64,000 nt of DNA, taken from Bradyrhizobium sp. KBS0727. GTDB taxonomy: Bacteria > Pseudomonadota > Alphaproteobacteria > Rhizobiales > Xanthobacteraceae. The notes under the pieces were generated by a model. The model had not been told where the DNA came from. It searched no databases and saw only the letters and a list, made by a program, of their open reading frames with translations. The stretch spans positions 6,195,501 through 6,259,500 of the forward strand of contig NZ_CP042176.1 of NCBI RefSeq assembly GCF_005937885.2, in the 5' to 3' direction. Numbering within the stretch: position 1 is the first letter of the stretch; the number at the start of each line of letters is the position of its first letter. This document shows positions 26,256-35,903 of the stretch, piece by piece. Both the position numbers and the translations under genes were made by a program.

Positions 26256-27074
26256 TCACCGCCCGCCCAGCTGATCGGCAAAATACCCGATCGTCTTGCG
26301 ATAGATCGTGGCCCTGTTCCACTCGCGCATCGCCTCGAAATTGGCGGTGCCTTCGCCATAGGGCGCGCCCATCTTGAAGCCCGAGGTGTGCAGCAGGTTG
26401 GCGGTGGAGGCGAGCACGTCGGGCACGCTGTGGCGGAGATCGACATGGCCGTTGCCATCGAAATCGACGCCGTACTTGATGTAGGACGACGGCAAAAATT
26501 GCGTCTGGCCGATCTCGCCGGCATAGGCGCCGATCATGTCGTTGAGGCCGAGATCGCCACGCTGCACGATCTGGAGCGCGGCCAGCAGTTCGCCCTGGAA
26601 CAGTTCGGTGCGGCGGCAATCATGCGCCATGGTCGAGAGCACGCGAAACACCGGCAGCTTGCCCATGTCGCCCTTGCCGAAATCGGTCTCGAGTCCCCAG
26701 ATCGCGACCAGGATCTGCCGGGGCACGCCGAACTTCGCCTCGATGTTCGAAAGCAGCGCCGCGTGTTTCTGCAGCATCGCGCGGCCCGCATTGATGCGGC
26801 CGGCGCCGACGCGGGTCGAGACATATTGCTCGAACGATTTGTTGAAGGTGCCGCGCTGGCGCCGGTCGAACGCCAGCACGCCCATGTCCTGCTGCACGCC
26901 GCCGAGCGCCTGGCTGATCACGCCCTGCGAAATTCCGGCCGCCCGCGCCTCCTGCGACATCGCCGCCACGAAGGTATTGAAGTCGCCGCCGCAGCGGGCG
27001 GCGTAGGCGGGAGTGGCGAGCGCAAGCACGGCAAGGACAGAGGCGCAGAGCAAGGAAGGACGGGGGAAATGCAT
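26256..27074 (-). CDS. mltB: Lytic murein transglycosylase, MltB/SLT type
   Basis: A 272-aa protein with the signal peptide MHFPRPSLLCASVLAVLALA ending at AYA-A. The transglycosylase domain contains FGVPRQILVAIWGLETDFGK, whose Glu (about residue 128) is the catalytic acid, then ALQIVQRGDLGLNDMIGAYA, GEIGQTQFLPSSYIKYGVDF and DVLASTANLLHTSGFK. The family cuts the glycan MurNAc-GlcNAc bond to leave a 1,6-anhydro end. The ATG at 27074 is preferred over the longer frame because it starts the signal peptide. No peptidoglycan-binding C-terminal domain follows. Confidence 0.88.
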   Translation of the reverse strand: MHFPRPSLLCASVLAVLALATPAYAARCGGDFNTFVAAMSQEARAAGISQGVISQALGGVQQDMGVLAFDRRQRGTFNKSFEQYVSTRVGAGRINAGRAMLQKHAALLSNIEAKFGVPRQILVAIWGLETDFGKGDMGKLPVFRVLSTMAHDCRRTELFQGELLAALQIVQRGDLGLNDMIGAYAGEIGQTQFLPSSYIKYGVDFDGNGHVDLRHSVPDVLASTANLLHTSGFKMGAPYGEGTANFEAMREWNRATIYRKTIGYFADQLGGR

Positions 27075-27309
27075 GGGGAGCCATTTTCTGAGGGGGCGCG
27101 GGACAATTGAATGCGTCTCTACCATATCCGCCGTTGTTGTTCGAGAGTCCGCGGCGGCATCGCGTCCGCGACCAGGAGGCTCACCATATTGCCGGGGAAA
27201 CCGTGCGAGACCCGCTGCCCAAGCCGTTGCGGAACAGGGCTTTCTTGCGGGCCAGCCATCACGGAAGCTATAATTGACACCGGCCGCCTTATCGGGGACA
27301 AGCCCGCTT

Positions 27310-27546
27310 ATGGCGAAAAAACCCGGCACCAATCCCAAAGGCGAGTTCGCCTTTTTCAACGTCGTCTATGAGGACGGCTCCCAGCGCTCCAACCGGCGCG
27401 TGCCTGCCGAGCTGCTTGGCGGCCTCGACGGCGACGAGCCGGCACGCGCGTTTATCCTCGAGCAGGACCGCGAGATCGCCGAAAAGTCAGGCCGCGGAAC
27501 GCTGGCGATCAAGAGCATCGAGCGGGTCGGCGTGAAGAAGAAATAG
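27310..27546 (+). CDS. Conserved hypothetical protein, 78 aa
   Basis: It starts MAKKPGTNPKGEFAFFNVVY and continues EDGSQRSNRRVPAELLGGLD to a basic tail GVKKK. Charged and soluble, without signal peptide. Composition and codon use match the core genes, and the frame is closed by TAG before a REP pair. I do not recognise a named family; DNA or RNA binding is possible but unsupported. Confidence 0.6.
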   Translation: MAKKPGTNPKGEFAFFNVVYEDGSQRSNRRVPAELLGGLDGDEPARAFILEQDREIAEKSGRGTLAIKSIERVGVKKK

Positions 27547-27590
27547 GCGCTTCGTCCCTTCAACAGCCCATCCAATTCCGTCATCATTTC

Positions 27591-27680
27591 CGTCATGGCC
27601 GGGCTTGTCCCGGCCATCCACGTCTTGCTTGCTACTCGACCGCAAAGACGTGAATGCCCGGCACGAGGCCGGGCATGACG
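27591..27680. repeat. Paired REP-like palindromes
   Basis: CGTCATGGCCGGGCTTGTCC..CATCCACGTCTT and AAGACGTGAATGCCCGGCAC..GGGCATGACGG form two convergent hairpin units. Confidence 0.8.
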
Positions 27681-27705
27681 GATGTGGTTGAGACCCCGCC
27701 CCCGC

Positions 27706-28099
27706 CTACGTCAACCGAACGGCGATGAACGACGCCGTGACCCCAACGGGATTGCCCTCACCGTGCGGCTTGGCGCGAAGCACGGACCCAACCAGCGACT
27801 GAACCTGATCGATGCCCGCCGGCCAGTGAAACGCCAGCGATGCCTGATAGTCGTATTCTCAGCCTTTGATGTCGGTGTCCGGGCGCCCGAACTCACTGAT
27901 CTCAACGGTGAGCGGCGCATCCGATGTCGCCGGCACAATCGTGCCTTCGAGATCGAGCGTCAAAGTGGGGCTCATGACCAAGGTGCCGGTCGTGGTCGGC
28001 CTCGGCGTCTCGAAGATGAAGATGCCGCCACTTCTGATCGGCCTGGTTGCGGTAGCTGCGATAGGCCCAAGTGCCGGCGAGCGATGGTGCGTCTGCCAT
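27706..28099 (-). pseudogene. Broken gene for a small conserved protein (frameshift plus in-frame TGA)
   Basis: The minus strand starts MADAPSLAGTWAYRSYRNQA. After NQADQ the reading must shift one base to continue SGGIFIFETPRPTTTGTLVM and onward to GRPDTDIKG. A TGA then interrupts the same frame where TGG (Trp) is expected, followed by EYDYQASLAFHWPAGIDQVQ and GVTASFIAVRLT to the stop at 27706. Put together it is one protein of about 130 residues, of a type I recall from other rhizobia without known function. Two independent lesions argue against sequencing error. Confidence 0.65.
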
Positions 28100-28145
28100 G
28101 TCGATCTCACCTTTGGTGAGATAGGTCTACAGACAAATACTACCT

Positions 28146-28169
28146 TAGATTGCATCACGAAGCAATCTA
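28146..28169. promoter_or_regulatory. Inverted repeat TAGATTGC-N8-GCAATCTA
   Basis: Perfect 8-base arms just upstream of the broken gene at 28099 (minus strand) and 25 bases before the small frame at 28194. The A/T-rich symmetrical layout looks like a MarR- or HxlR-type operator. Confidence 0.45.
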
Positions 28170-28193
28170 GCCTGTGACTATTTTATCAGCCCG

Positions 28194-28397
28194 ATGACCA
28201 TCGATATTTTCAGCCTGAAAGCCGTCGAAAATATCAGCACGTCGATCGAGAATTGGAAAAAGCAGCTCAAGACAGCGCTTGAAAACCTGCAAGACGCAGA
28301 TGCGTTACCCGATGAGGTAAATCCAAAGCTCGCCATTCAATTTGCCGGATACCCTATCCCTCACGCAGCAATCATGCGGCACTGGTCAGTTCTTTGA
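28194..28397 (+). CDS. Possible small protein, 67 aa, doubtful
   Basis: It reads MTIDIFSLKAVENISTSIEN then WKKQLKTALENLQDADALPD, a helical, lower-GC sequence unlike shadow frames of this genome. There is no clear ribosome site and no recognised family. It lies downstream of the TAGATTGC palindrome, which may drive it. The rest of the gap to the rpoD end (28398-28581) holds a terminator and a REP unit. Confidence 0.3.
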   Translation: MTIDIFSLKAVENISTSIENWKKQLKTALENLQDADALPDEVNPKLAIQFAGYPIPHAAIMRHWSVL

Positions 28398-28490
28398 GGT
28401 CTCTGGTAACCAAAGTAACCGATCAGAGAGCGGCTCTCACTCGGACAATGGACTGGTGAACAAGCTTCGCCACTTTAAAGTCTTCCACGC

Positions 28491-28519
28491 AAAGCGGCGG
28501 GCTTTCGCCCGCCGCTTTT
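28491..28519 (+). terminator. Strong hairpin AAAGCGGCGGGC / GCCCGCCGCTTT
   Basis: Twelve-base perfect arms with loop TTTC, followed by TG on the plus strand. It is downstream of the rpoD end on the minus strand, so it may serve rpoD, a small upstream plus-strand transcript, or both. Confidence 0.7.
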
Positions 28520-28523
28520 GTGT

Positions 28524-28578
28524 CGATGGATTGCCGGGTCATCCCTGATCAAGTCAGGGACAGGCGCCCGGCAATGAC
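28524..28578. repeat. Divergent REP-like unit
   Basis: GGATTGCCGGGTCATCCCTG..CAGGGACAGGCGCCCGGCAATG; arms TTGCCGGG and CCCGGCAA enclose an inner CCCTGATC/GATCAAGTCAGGG pairing. A variant of the GCCGGG palindromes. Confidence 0.65.
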
Positions 28579-28581
28579 AGA

Positions 28582-30702
<2,121 letters not shown>

Positions 30703-30811
30703 TCATCAAGCTCCCGAAACGCGCTCATGCCGGACAGCGTCAGCCGCTGCCTGCCTTGAATAACTGGAGACAACTTTTCTTCGAAAAGCCGCCTCGCTCG
30801 ATTTACTTCTT

Positions 30812-30860
30812 GAGCATGATCCGACCGGAAAACCGGTATCCACTTTTCCGGATCATGCTC
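30812..30860. repeat. Dispersed inverted repeat GAGCATGATCCG..GGATCATGCTC
   Basis: The arms GAGCATGATCCG and CGGATCATGCTC flank an inner CCGGAAAACCGG palindrome. The pattern is a frequent intergenic repeat in rhizobial genomes, from memory. It lies in the 378-base gap between dnaG and rpoD; a further GAGCATGATC lies at 30869. No gene is seen in the gap, which must contain the rpoD promoter. Confidence 0.75.
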
Positions 30861-31080
30861 CCTTCTCGAGCATGATCCTCATGCTCATGACGCGGAAAGG
30901 GCGGCGCAAACTGTCGCCACCCCCTAAACCCCTCGTCACCGGTGTTATGCCAATAGGCTCTAGACCTGCTAAGTACCTTGGCGGCTATTAAGTTTCGCTT
31001 AACCCTGTTTTTGCAGCCAAACCATGGGTTTGGCGAGTCTTTTAACGGCTCCGGCCGCGGCCGTCCGCATGAATTTTTCA

Positions 31081-33114
31081 TCAGACGCTTTTTCGGAACC
31101 GGCCCGAAAGTTCGCCAAAACCCTCGATCAGGGCCTCGGTGCCGTCCAGCGAGTCCAGCCGGGCACTGACATCCCTCAGCCAACCCAGATTGGCTTCGCT
31201 GGCGTCCTCGCCCAAGGCCAGCTCGGCGTCCTTCTTCTCCCTAAGTAGGGCGTGAGTTTTCTGATGCAAGACAACGAGTTGCTGCCAGGTCGCTAAAACG
31301 TCTTCCCGCGCCGCCCCCGGCTTGCTCCCCCACACCGCCGAGGTCGTGATCACCCGTTCAACCCGTTGAAGAATCTCACCTAATCCGCGAGCCTCGAGAT
31401 CGGCCCGCATCTTCTCGGCCTGCTCTTCCGGCTCCGGAGAATGGTGATGGTCGTTGGCAAAGGCCGCGATAATACCGGCGCGGAGCTTGTTGGCCTCCGG
31501 ATGAGCCAGTTCCAGCGCCGCCACCTCCTCCAGATGGTCGTGCAACAGCCAGGGGTGGTTGATCAGGGATTGCAGGATCAGCGCCTCGCGGCGGGAGATT
31601 GCCGAGCGCTGGCCGCGCATGATCGGGCTGTTGGCCAACTGGGGGCTCGCGGCCTGGTAGGGGCCGCGGTTGATGGTCTGGCCGGTCGACGCCCCCTGCC
31701 CGCGGCCGCCGCCACCGGCGAATCGGCCCGCCGGGCCCCCGGTGAACGCGCCGCGGGGGGCAAAACGGCGGCCTGATTCGCCGCCTCCGCCCCTGCCGAA
31801 ATTGCCCCTGCCATAGCCGCCGCCGCGCCCGCCTTCCGGCGCAAAAGTGCGCTGCAGCCGCTCGGCGAGATCCTGGCGATAGTAGCGCCGCACCACCTCG
31901 TCGCGGATGCCGTTGCTGAGTTCGCCGATCCGCGCTTCCAGCGCCGCACGCCGCTCGGGGGTCGCAAAGCTGCCGCCCTCGATCTCGCGCAACCACAGCA
32001 TGTCGGCGAGCCCGCGCGCCGCACCGATGACCTCCTCGATCGCAACGCGTCCGCCGGAGCGCGCGAGATCGTCGGGGTCCTGCCCTTCGGGCAGCAATGC
32101 AAAGCGCAGGCTTTTTCCGGGTTTCAGATGCGGCAGCGCCAGGTCGGCGGCGCGATAGGCCGCCTTCTGTCCGGCACGATCGCCATCGAAGCAAAGGATC
32201 GGCTCGTCCGCCATTTTCCAGATCAGCGCGAGCTGGTTTTCGGTCAACGCCGTGCCAAGCGGAGCGACGGCGCCGCCAAAACCCGCGGTGACCATGGCGA
32301 TGACGTCGACATAGCCTTCGACCACGATCAACGGCGCGCCGTTATGCGTCGCCTGCCGCGCGGGCGCTAAATTGTAGAGGTTGTCGCCCTTGTGAAACAG
32401 CGGCGTTTCCGGCGAATTCAGGTACTTTGCCGGAACATCCTTTTCCAGCGCACGGCCGCCGAATGCGATCACCCGGTTACGAATATCCGTGATCGGAAAC
32501 ATCACGCGGTCGCGGAAACGATCGTAGGGCACGGGAATGTCGTCGCCGCCGATCAGCAATCCCGCTTCGACCATGTCGTCGGTCGAAATGCCCTGGGCGC
32601 CCAAATATTCCTTCAGCGCAAAGCGCTCGCCGGGGCCGCCCGGGGCATAGCCGATGCGGAACTGGAGTTGCGTCGCCGGCGTGATGGCGCGGTCGGCGAG
32701 ATAGCCGCGCGCCTTGGCGCCGAAGCGCGAGGCCAGCGTGTCGCAGAAGAATTTTGCGGCAAGGTCCATCACGTCATAGAGCGTCTTGCGGCGCTGCTCG
32801 TGCTTTGCGGCATCCGGCGTCACCGCCGGCAGCGCCATGCCGGCCATCGAGGCCAGCCGCTCGACGGCTTCCGTAAAGCCGACGCCCTCGGTCTCCATCA
32901 AAAACGAGATGATGTCGCCGTGCTTGCCGGAGGAGAAGTCGTGGTAAAACCCCTTCTGGTCGTTGACCGTGAACGAGGGCGACTTCTCCTGCTGGAACGG
33001 CGACAGCCCCTTATATTCCCGTCCCGCCTTCTTCAACTTCACGCGCCGCCCCACGACTTCCGAAACCGGAAGCCGGGCGCGCAGTTCGTCGAGAAATTGG
33101 GGCGTGAACCGCAT
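31081..33114 (-). CDS. dnaG: DNA primase
   Basis: A 677-aa protein starting MRFTPQFLDELRARLPVSEV at 33114 (ATG); longer in-frame starts add unrelated sequence. The N-terminal domain keeps the zinc-ribbon spacing, but the usual four ligands are replaced (SPFQQEKSPSF, then FYHDFSSGKHGD). The TOPRIM core is present: VVEGYVDVIAMVTAGFGGAV and EPILCFDGDRAGQKAAYRAA. A Gly/Arg-rich segment at about residues 421-485 joins the core to the C-terminal DnaB-binding domain (EALILQSLINHPWLL onward). It makes RNA primers for replication. It is upstream of rpoD on the same strand. Confidence 0.97.
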   Translation of the reverse strand: MRFTPQFLDELRARLPVSEVVGRRVKLKKAGREYKGLSPFQQEKSPSFTVNDQKGFYHDFSSGKHGDIISFLMETEGVGFTEAVERLASMAGMALPAVTPDAAKHEQRRKTLYDVMDLAAKFFCDTLASRFGAKARGYLADRAITPATQLQFRIGYAPGGPGERFALKEYLGAQGISTDDMVEAGLLIGGDDIPVPYDRFRDRVMFPITDIRNRVIAFGGRALEKDVPAKYLNSPETPLFHKGDNLYNLAPARQATHNGAPLIVVEGYVDVIAMVTAGFGGAVAPLGTALTENQLALIWKMADEPILCFDGDRAGQKAAYRAADLALPHLKPGKSLRFALLPEGQDPDDLARSGGRVAIEEVIGAARGLADMLWLREIEGGSFATPERRAALEARIGELSNGIRDEVVRRYYRQDLAERLQRTFAPEGGRGGGYGRGNFGRGGGGESGRRFAPRGAFTGGPAGRFAGGGGRGQGASTGQTINRGPYQAASPQLANSPIMRGQRSAISRREALILQSLINHPWLLHDHLEEVAALELAHPEANKLRAGIIAAFANDHHHSPEPEEQAEKMRADLEARGLGEILQRVERVITTSAVWGSKPGAAREDVLATWQQLVVLHQKTHALLREKKDAELALGEDASEANLGWLRDVSARLDSLDGTEALIEGFGELSGRFRKSV

Positions 33115-33265
33115 GGGGTGAGTTTGTGCCTTAAGTCGGCGGGCTTGTGCCAACCGATCATGGATATAGGGATGGGCGGGAGAAATACGAAGTTCGTCGG
33201 GTTTATCCAGCCTATTCACAGGGACGGGATATCGGATCAATCTACAACCCGAGAGCGCAGTCGAC

Positions 33266-33296
33266 TTGACAGAGAGCATACATTTGTATATACAAT
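33266..33296 (+). promoter_or_regulatory. brnT promoter with overlapping palindrome
   Basis: TTGACA at 33266-33271 and TATACA at 33289-33294 are 17 bases apart. The -10 lies inside TTGTATATACAA (33284-33295), a perfect 12-base palindrome. Such overlap suits autorepression by the BrnA/BrnT complex. Confidence 0.65.
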
Positions 33297-33311
33297 ATCT
33301 CAAGGTCGAGA

Positions 33312-33629
33312 ATGGCTGATTTCGAACTTCTCCCGGCGGCGGGTTTCGAGTGGGATGAGATCAAAAGCGATGCCAACCTGATCAAGCACGGCATTTCCTT
33401 CGACGACGCCAGCGATATCTTTTACGGACCGGTCAGTCTCCATCCGTCAAATCGAAACAATGAGGAGCGCTGGGTTGCGATAGGTTTTTTGGGAAACAGG
33501 TTGATCGCCGTGATCTTTACGCGACGGTCAAACGTTATCCGGATCATCTCGGCGCGACGCGCGAGGAAAAATGAAGAAAGAAAATATCGTAACGCGAAAA
33601 TGGGGCGATCGCCGGAAGGGCAAGACTGA
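33312..33629 (+). CDS. brnT: BrnT-family toxin (RelE-like ribonuclease)
   Basis: A 105-aa protein with the BrnT pattern: FEWDEIKSDANLIKHGISFD, DDASDIFYGPVSLHP, ERWVAIGFLGNRLIAVIFTR and VIRIISARRARKNEERKY. BrnT toxins are RelE-fold ribonucleases that stop translation; here the conserved Arg residues of the C-terminal RIISARRA segment are present. The gene overlaps the antitoxin gene by 59 bases, the usual toxin-first order. The C-terminal extension after ERKY arises from that overlap and is probably not structured. Confidence 0.9.
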   Translation: MADFELLPAAGFEWDEIKSDANLIKHGISFDDASDIFYGPVSLHPSNRNNEERWVAIGFLGNRLIAVIFTRRSNVIRIISARRARKNEERKYRNAKMGRSPEGQD

Positions 33630-33885
33630 CTGGGCGCGCGTCGATGCTCTGACTGACGAGGACATCACCAAGGCTATCGCCAACGATCCGGACTGGGCGG
33701 AATTTAAGGATATCGACTGGTCGGACGCCGTGCTGGTGATGCCGGCCCGGAAGAAAGCCATCTCCATTCGGGTCGATGAAGACGTGCTCGACTTCTTCAA
33801 GCAGCAAGGCGACGGCTACCAGCGGCGGATTAACGCCGTGCTGCGGTCCTACATGCAGCAGAAGGCCAAGAAGAAGCGGGCTTGA
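33571..33885 (+). CDS. brnA: BrnA-family antitoxin
   Basis: A 104-aa protein. The middle has DITKAIANDPDWAEFKDIDW and the end KAISIRVDEDVLDFFKQQGD then GYQRRINAVLRSYMQQK, a ribbon-helix-helix DNA-binding domain. The ATG at 33571 is preceded by GAGGAAAA inside brnT. BrnA binds BrnT and, as a complex, represses the promoter. The GC-rich Lys tail KAKKKRA is typical. Confidence 0.9.
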   Translation: MKKENIVTRKWGDRRKGKTDWARVDALTDEDITKAIANDPDWAEFKDIDWSDAVLVMPARKKAISIRVDEDVLDFFKQQGDGYQRRINAVLRSYMQQKAKKKRA

Positions 33886-33928
33886 GGTCGAACTGCACCC
33901 GCGGAGAACGCGGCCCCCTCCCTCCCTC

Positions 33929-34016
33929 GTCATGGCCCGCTATAGCAGAGAAAGACGTGGATGCCCGGGTCATCTAGCGCGAAGACGCGCTTCGCGCTTT
34001 TACCGGGCATGACGGC
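33929..34016. repeat. Paired REP-like palindromes
   Basis: GTCATGGCCCGCTATAGCAG and GACGTGGATGCCCGGGTCAT..CCGGGCATGACGG. The left unit is degenerate. It separates brnA from the chlorite dismutase gene. Confidence 0.65.
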
Positions 34017-34081
34017 GGCACGAAGGTGGTACACCGCTTGCGCCGCTTGAAACCTGCCCGGTTCCACGCTTCCATGTCTCC

Positions 34082-34648
34082 ATGTTCACGGTGTTCAGGG
34101 GCGGACAAAGCGGGGCGTGGCGGGTGATGTTGGTGGCGCCGGTGAAGGGCGCCGGCCTGGCGCTGACGCCGTCGCTTTCGGTCACCCGCTCCGAATCGGT
34201 CGCGCTGCCGATCGTGCCCTCGCAAAACTCCTGGCGGCTGGTGGGCGTTACCAGCCATGTCCGCTACGTTGAGCGCGCCGAGAAGGACCAGCTTACCGCC
34301 GCGCAGGCCGGGCTCGGCCGGCCCGAGGCGAGCCGTGCGGCGCTGATCCCGATCCGGAAGTCGGCGGCCTGGTGGGAGCTGACGCAGGAAGAACGGCGAA
34401 AAATCTTCGAGGACAAGTCGCACCACATCGCGTCGAGCCTGAGATTTTTGCCCGCGATCGCGCGGCAGCTCTATCACAGCCGCGACTTCGGCGAACCATT
34501 CGATTTCCTGACCTGGTTCGAATACCAGCCGGACCATGAATCGCTGTTCGAGGAACTGGTGGGCCTGCTGCGCCAGACCGAGGAATGGAGCTATGTCGAG
34601 CGCGAGGTCGACATTCGCGTCGAGCGCGAAAGGCTGGATGCGGGTTGA
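34082..34648 (+). CDS. cld: Chlorite dismutase family protein, short (dimeric) lineage
   Basis: A 188-aa single-domain protein close to the roughly 183-aa chlorite dismutases of Nitrobacter type. SWRLVGVTSHVRYVERAEKD and RAALIPIRKSAAWWELTQEE lead into DKSHHIASSLRFLPAIARQL and FGEPFDFLTWFEY. The proximal heme ligand would be His115 and the distal catalytic Arg would be Arg128, 13 residues later as in true chlorite dismutases. These enzymes turn chlorite into chloride and O2 with heme b. No chlorate or perchlorate reductase gene is nearby, so the role may be detoxification. The gene is convergent with the cyclotransferase gene, nine bases apart. Confidence 0.8.
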   Translation: MFTVFRGGQSGAWRVMLVAPVKGAGLALTPSLSVTRSESVALPIVPSQNSWRLVGVTSHVRYVERAEKDQLTAAQAGLGRPEASRAALIPIRKSAAWWELTQEERRKIFEDKSHHIASSLRFLPAIARQLYHSRDFGEPFDFLTWFEYQPDHESLFEELVGLLRQTEEWSYVEREVDIRVERERLDAG

Positions 34649-34657
34649 CGCGCGAAC

Positions 34658-35056
34658 CTACTTCTCCAGAAACTTCCCCGAGGCAATGTGCGGCAGGCCG
34701 GTGACGGGCCAGTTGTAGATGTAGGTCCACGCCTCGCTCGCGGAGCCGTCTTCCCGCGTGACCCGCAGCATCTGCCGGAGATATTCGGTCGGCTCGGGAA
34801 AGCCTTCGCCGCAGGCTTCATACATGTCGAACTCGCCGAGCAGCGCATCGCGGTCGCGCAGGCGATACAACTCCCCGAACACGATGTCCGTGGGATCATC
34901 CGACAGCGTCAGCCCCGGATAGTGCTTGATGAGATAGAGCCGGCCGCGGCAGGTCGCCGTGCCCAAATAATCCGCGCTGCGCGACAACAGCGTCGCCATC
35001 GGATGATCGAAGCCGCGCATCAGGGTGCCGTAGACGAACAGACGATCTGAAATCAT
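34658..35056 (-). CDS. Gamma-glutamylcyclotransferase-family protein
   Basis: A 132-aa protein. FVYGTLMRGFDHPM near the N-terminus is the substrate-loop motif of the family, GRLYLIKHYPGLTLSDDPTD follows, and ALLGEFDMYEACGEG holds the conserved acidic residue at about 76. TEYLRQMLRV and EAWTYIYN complete the fold. Members act on gamma-glutamyl amines or peptides to release 5-oxoproline; the exact substrate is open. Confidence 0.85.
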   Translation of the reverse strand: MISDRLFVYGTLMRGFDHPMATLLSRSADYLGTATCRGRLYLIKHYPGLTLSDDPTDIVFGELYRLRDRDALLGEFDMYEACGEGFPEPTEYLRQMLRVTREDGSASEAWTYIYNWPVTGLPHIASGKFLEK

Positions 35057-35088
35057 GCCGCGCAGTTATCCCGGCAACGCGCTCGGGA

Positions 35089-35901
35089 TCAAGCCGCCAC
35101 CACCTCGTCCGTCACCACGACGAACTTGACGAGGTCCATCCGGCCAAAACTCGTGGTCAGCGCGACGTCGGCGGCGTCGCGGCCGGTGCCGATCAGGATG
35201 CGGCCGATGCGCGGGTGGTTGTGGCGGGCGTCGAAGGTGTACCACTCGCCAGAGAGATAGACCTGGAACCAGCCGGAGAAATCCATCGGCGCCGGATCCG
35301 GCGGCACGCCGATATCGCCGAGATAGCCGGTGCAGTAGCGCGCCGGGATGTTCATGCAGCGGCAGAACGTCAGCGCCAGATGCGCGAAGTCGCGGCAGAC
35401 GCCGGCGCGCTGCTCATAGACGTCATGCGCCGACTTCATGTGATGCGCATGCTCGTAGCCGAAGGTGACGTGGTCGTGGACGAAATCGACGATCGCCTGC
35501 ACCCGCGCCCAGCCGGGTTTGGTCGCTGAAAACAGCGACCAGGCGATATCAATCAACTTGTCGGTCTCGCAATAGCGGCTCGGCATCAGATATTGCAGAA
35601 CGTCGTCGGGCAGTTGATCGATCGGCAGTTGCTGCGCGTCCGGCGCCACCGCATCGGGCAGCCCGGAATCGCGGACCCGCGCCTTTCCCTTCAATGTCAC
35701 GCCGCCGGCGGGCGCCACCAGCCGGCCGCAGACATTGCCAAAACTGTCGCGGTAGAAACCGATCGGCACTTTCGGTTCGGCAACGATGCTTTCCTGGCCG
35801 ACGATGTCGACGCGGCGCGACGGGTGGACCGAGAGCATCATCACCATCGGCGTCGGCGCCACGGCCGCATACGAAATCTCGAAGCCGACGTCGATCTCCA
35901 C
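35089..35901 (-). CDS. Transglutaminase-like protein (second of a pair)
   Basis: A 270-aa protein. The catalytic triad is readable: Cys in QRAGVCRDFAHLALTFCRCM, His/aromatic in FSGWFQVYLSG (the expected His is shifted, with FDARHNHPRIGR following) and Asp in YTFDARH. The N-terminal part, EIDVGFEISYAAVAPTPMVM, is the beta-rich domain of the bacterial transglutaminase-like proteins. The start is GTG at 35901, two bases after the stop of the first transglutaminase gene, so translation is probably coupled. These proteins are thought to be peptidases or amidases rather than cross-linkers. Confidence 0.82.
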   Translation of the reverse strand: MEIDVGFEISYAAVAPTPMVMMLSVHPSRRVDIVGQESIVAEPKVPIGFYRDSFGNVCGRLVAPAGGVTLKGKARVRDSGLPDAVAPDAQQLPIDQLPDDVLQYLMPSRYCETDKLIDIAWSLFSATKPGWARVQAIVDFVHDHVTFGYEHAHHMKSAHDVYEQRAGVCRDFAHLALTFCRCMNIPARYCTGYLGDIGVPPDPAPMDFSGWFQVYLSGEWYTFDARHNHPRIGRILIGTGRDAADVALTTSFGRMDLVKFVVVTDEVVAA

Positions 35902-35903
35902 GA

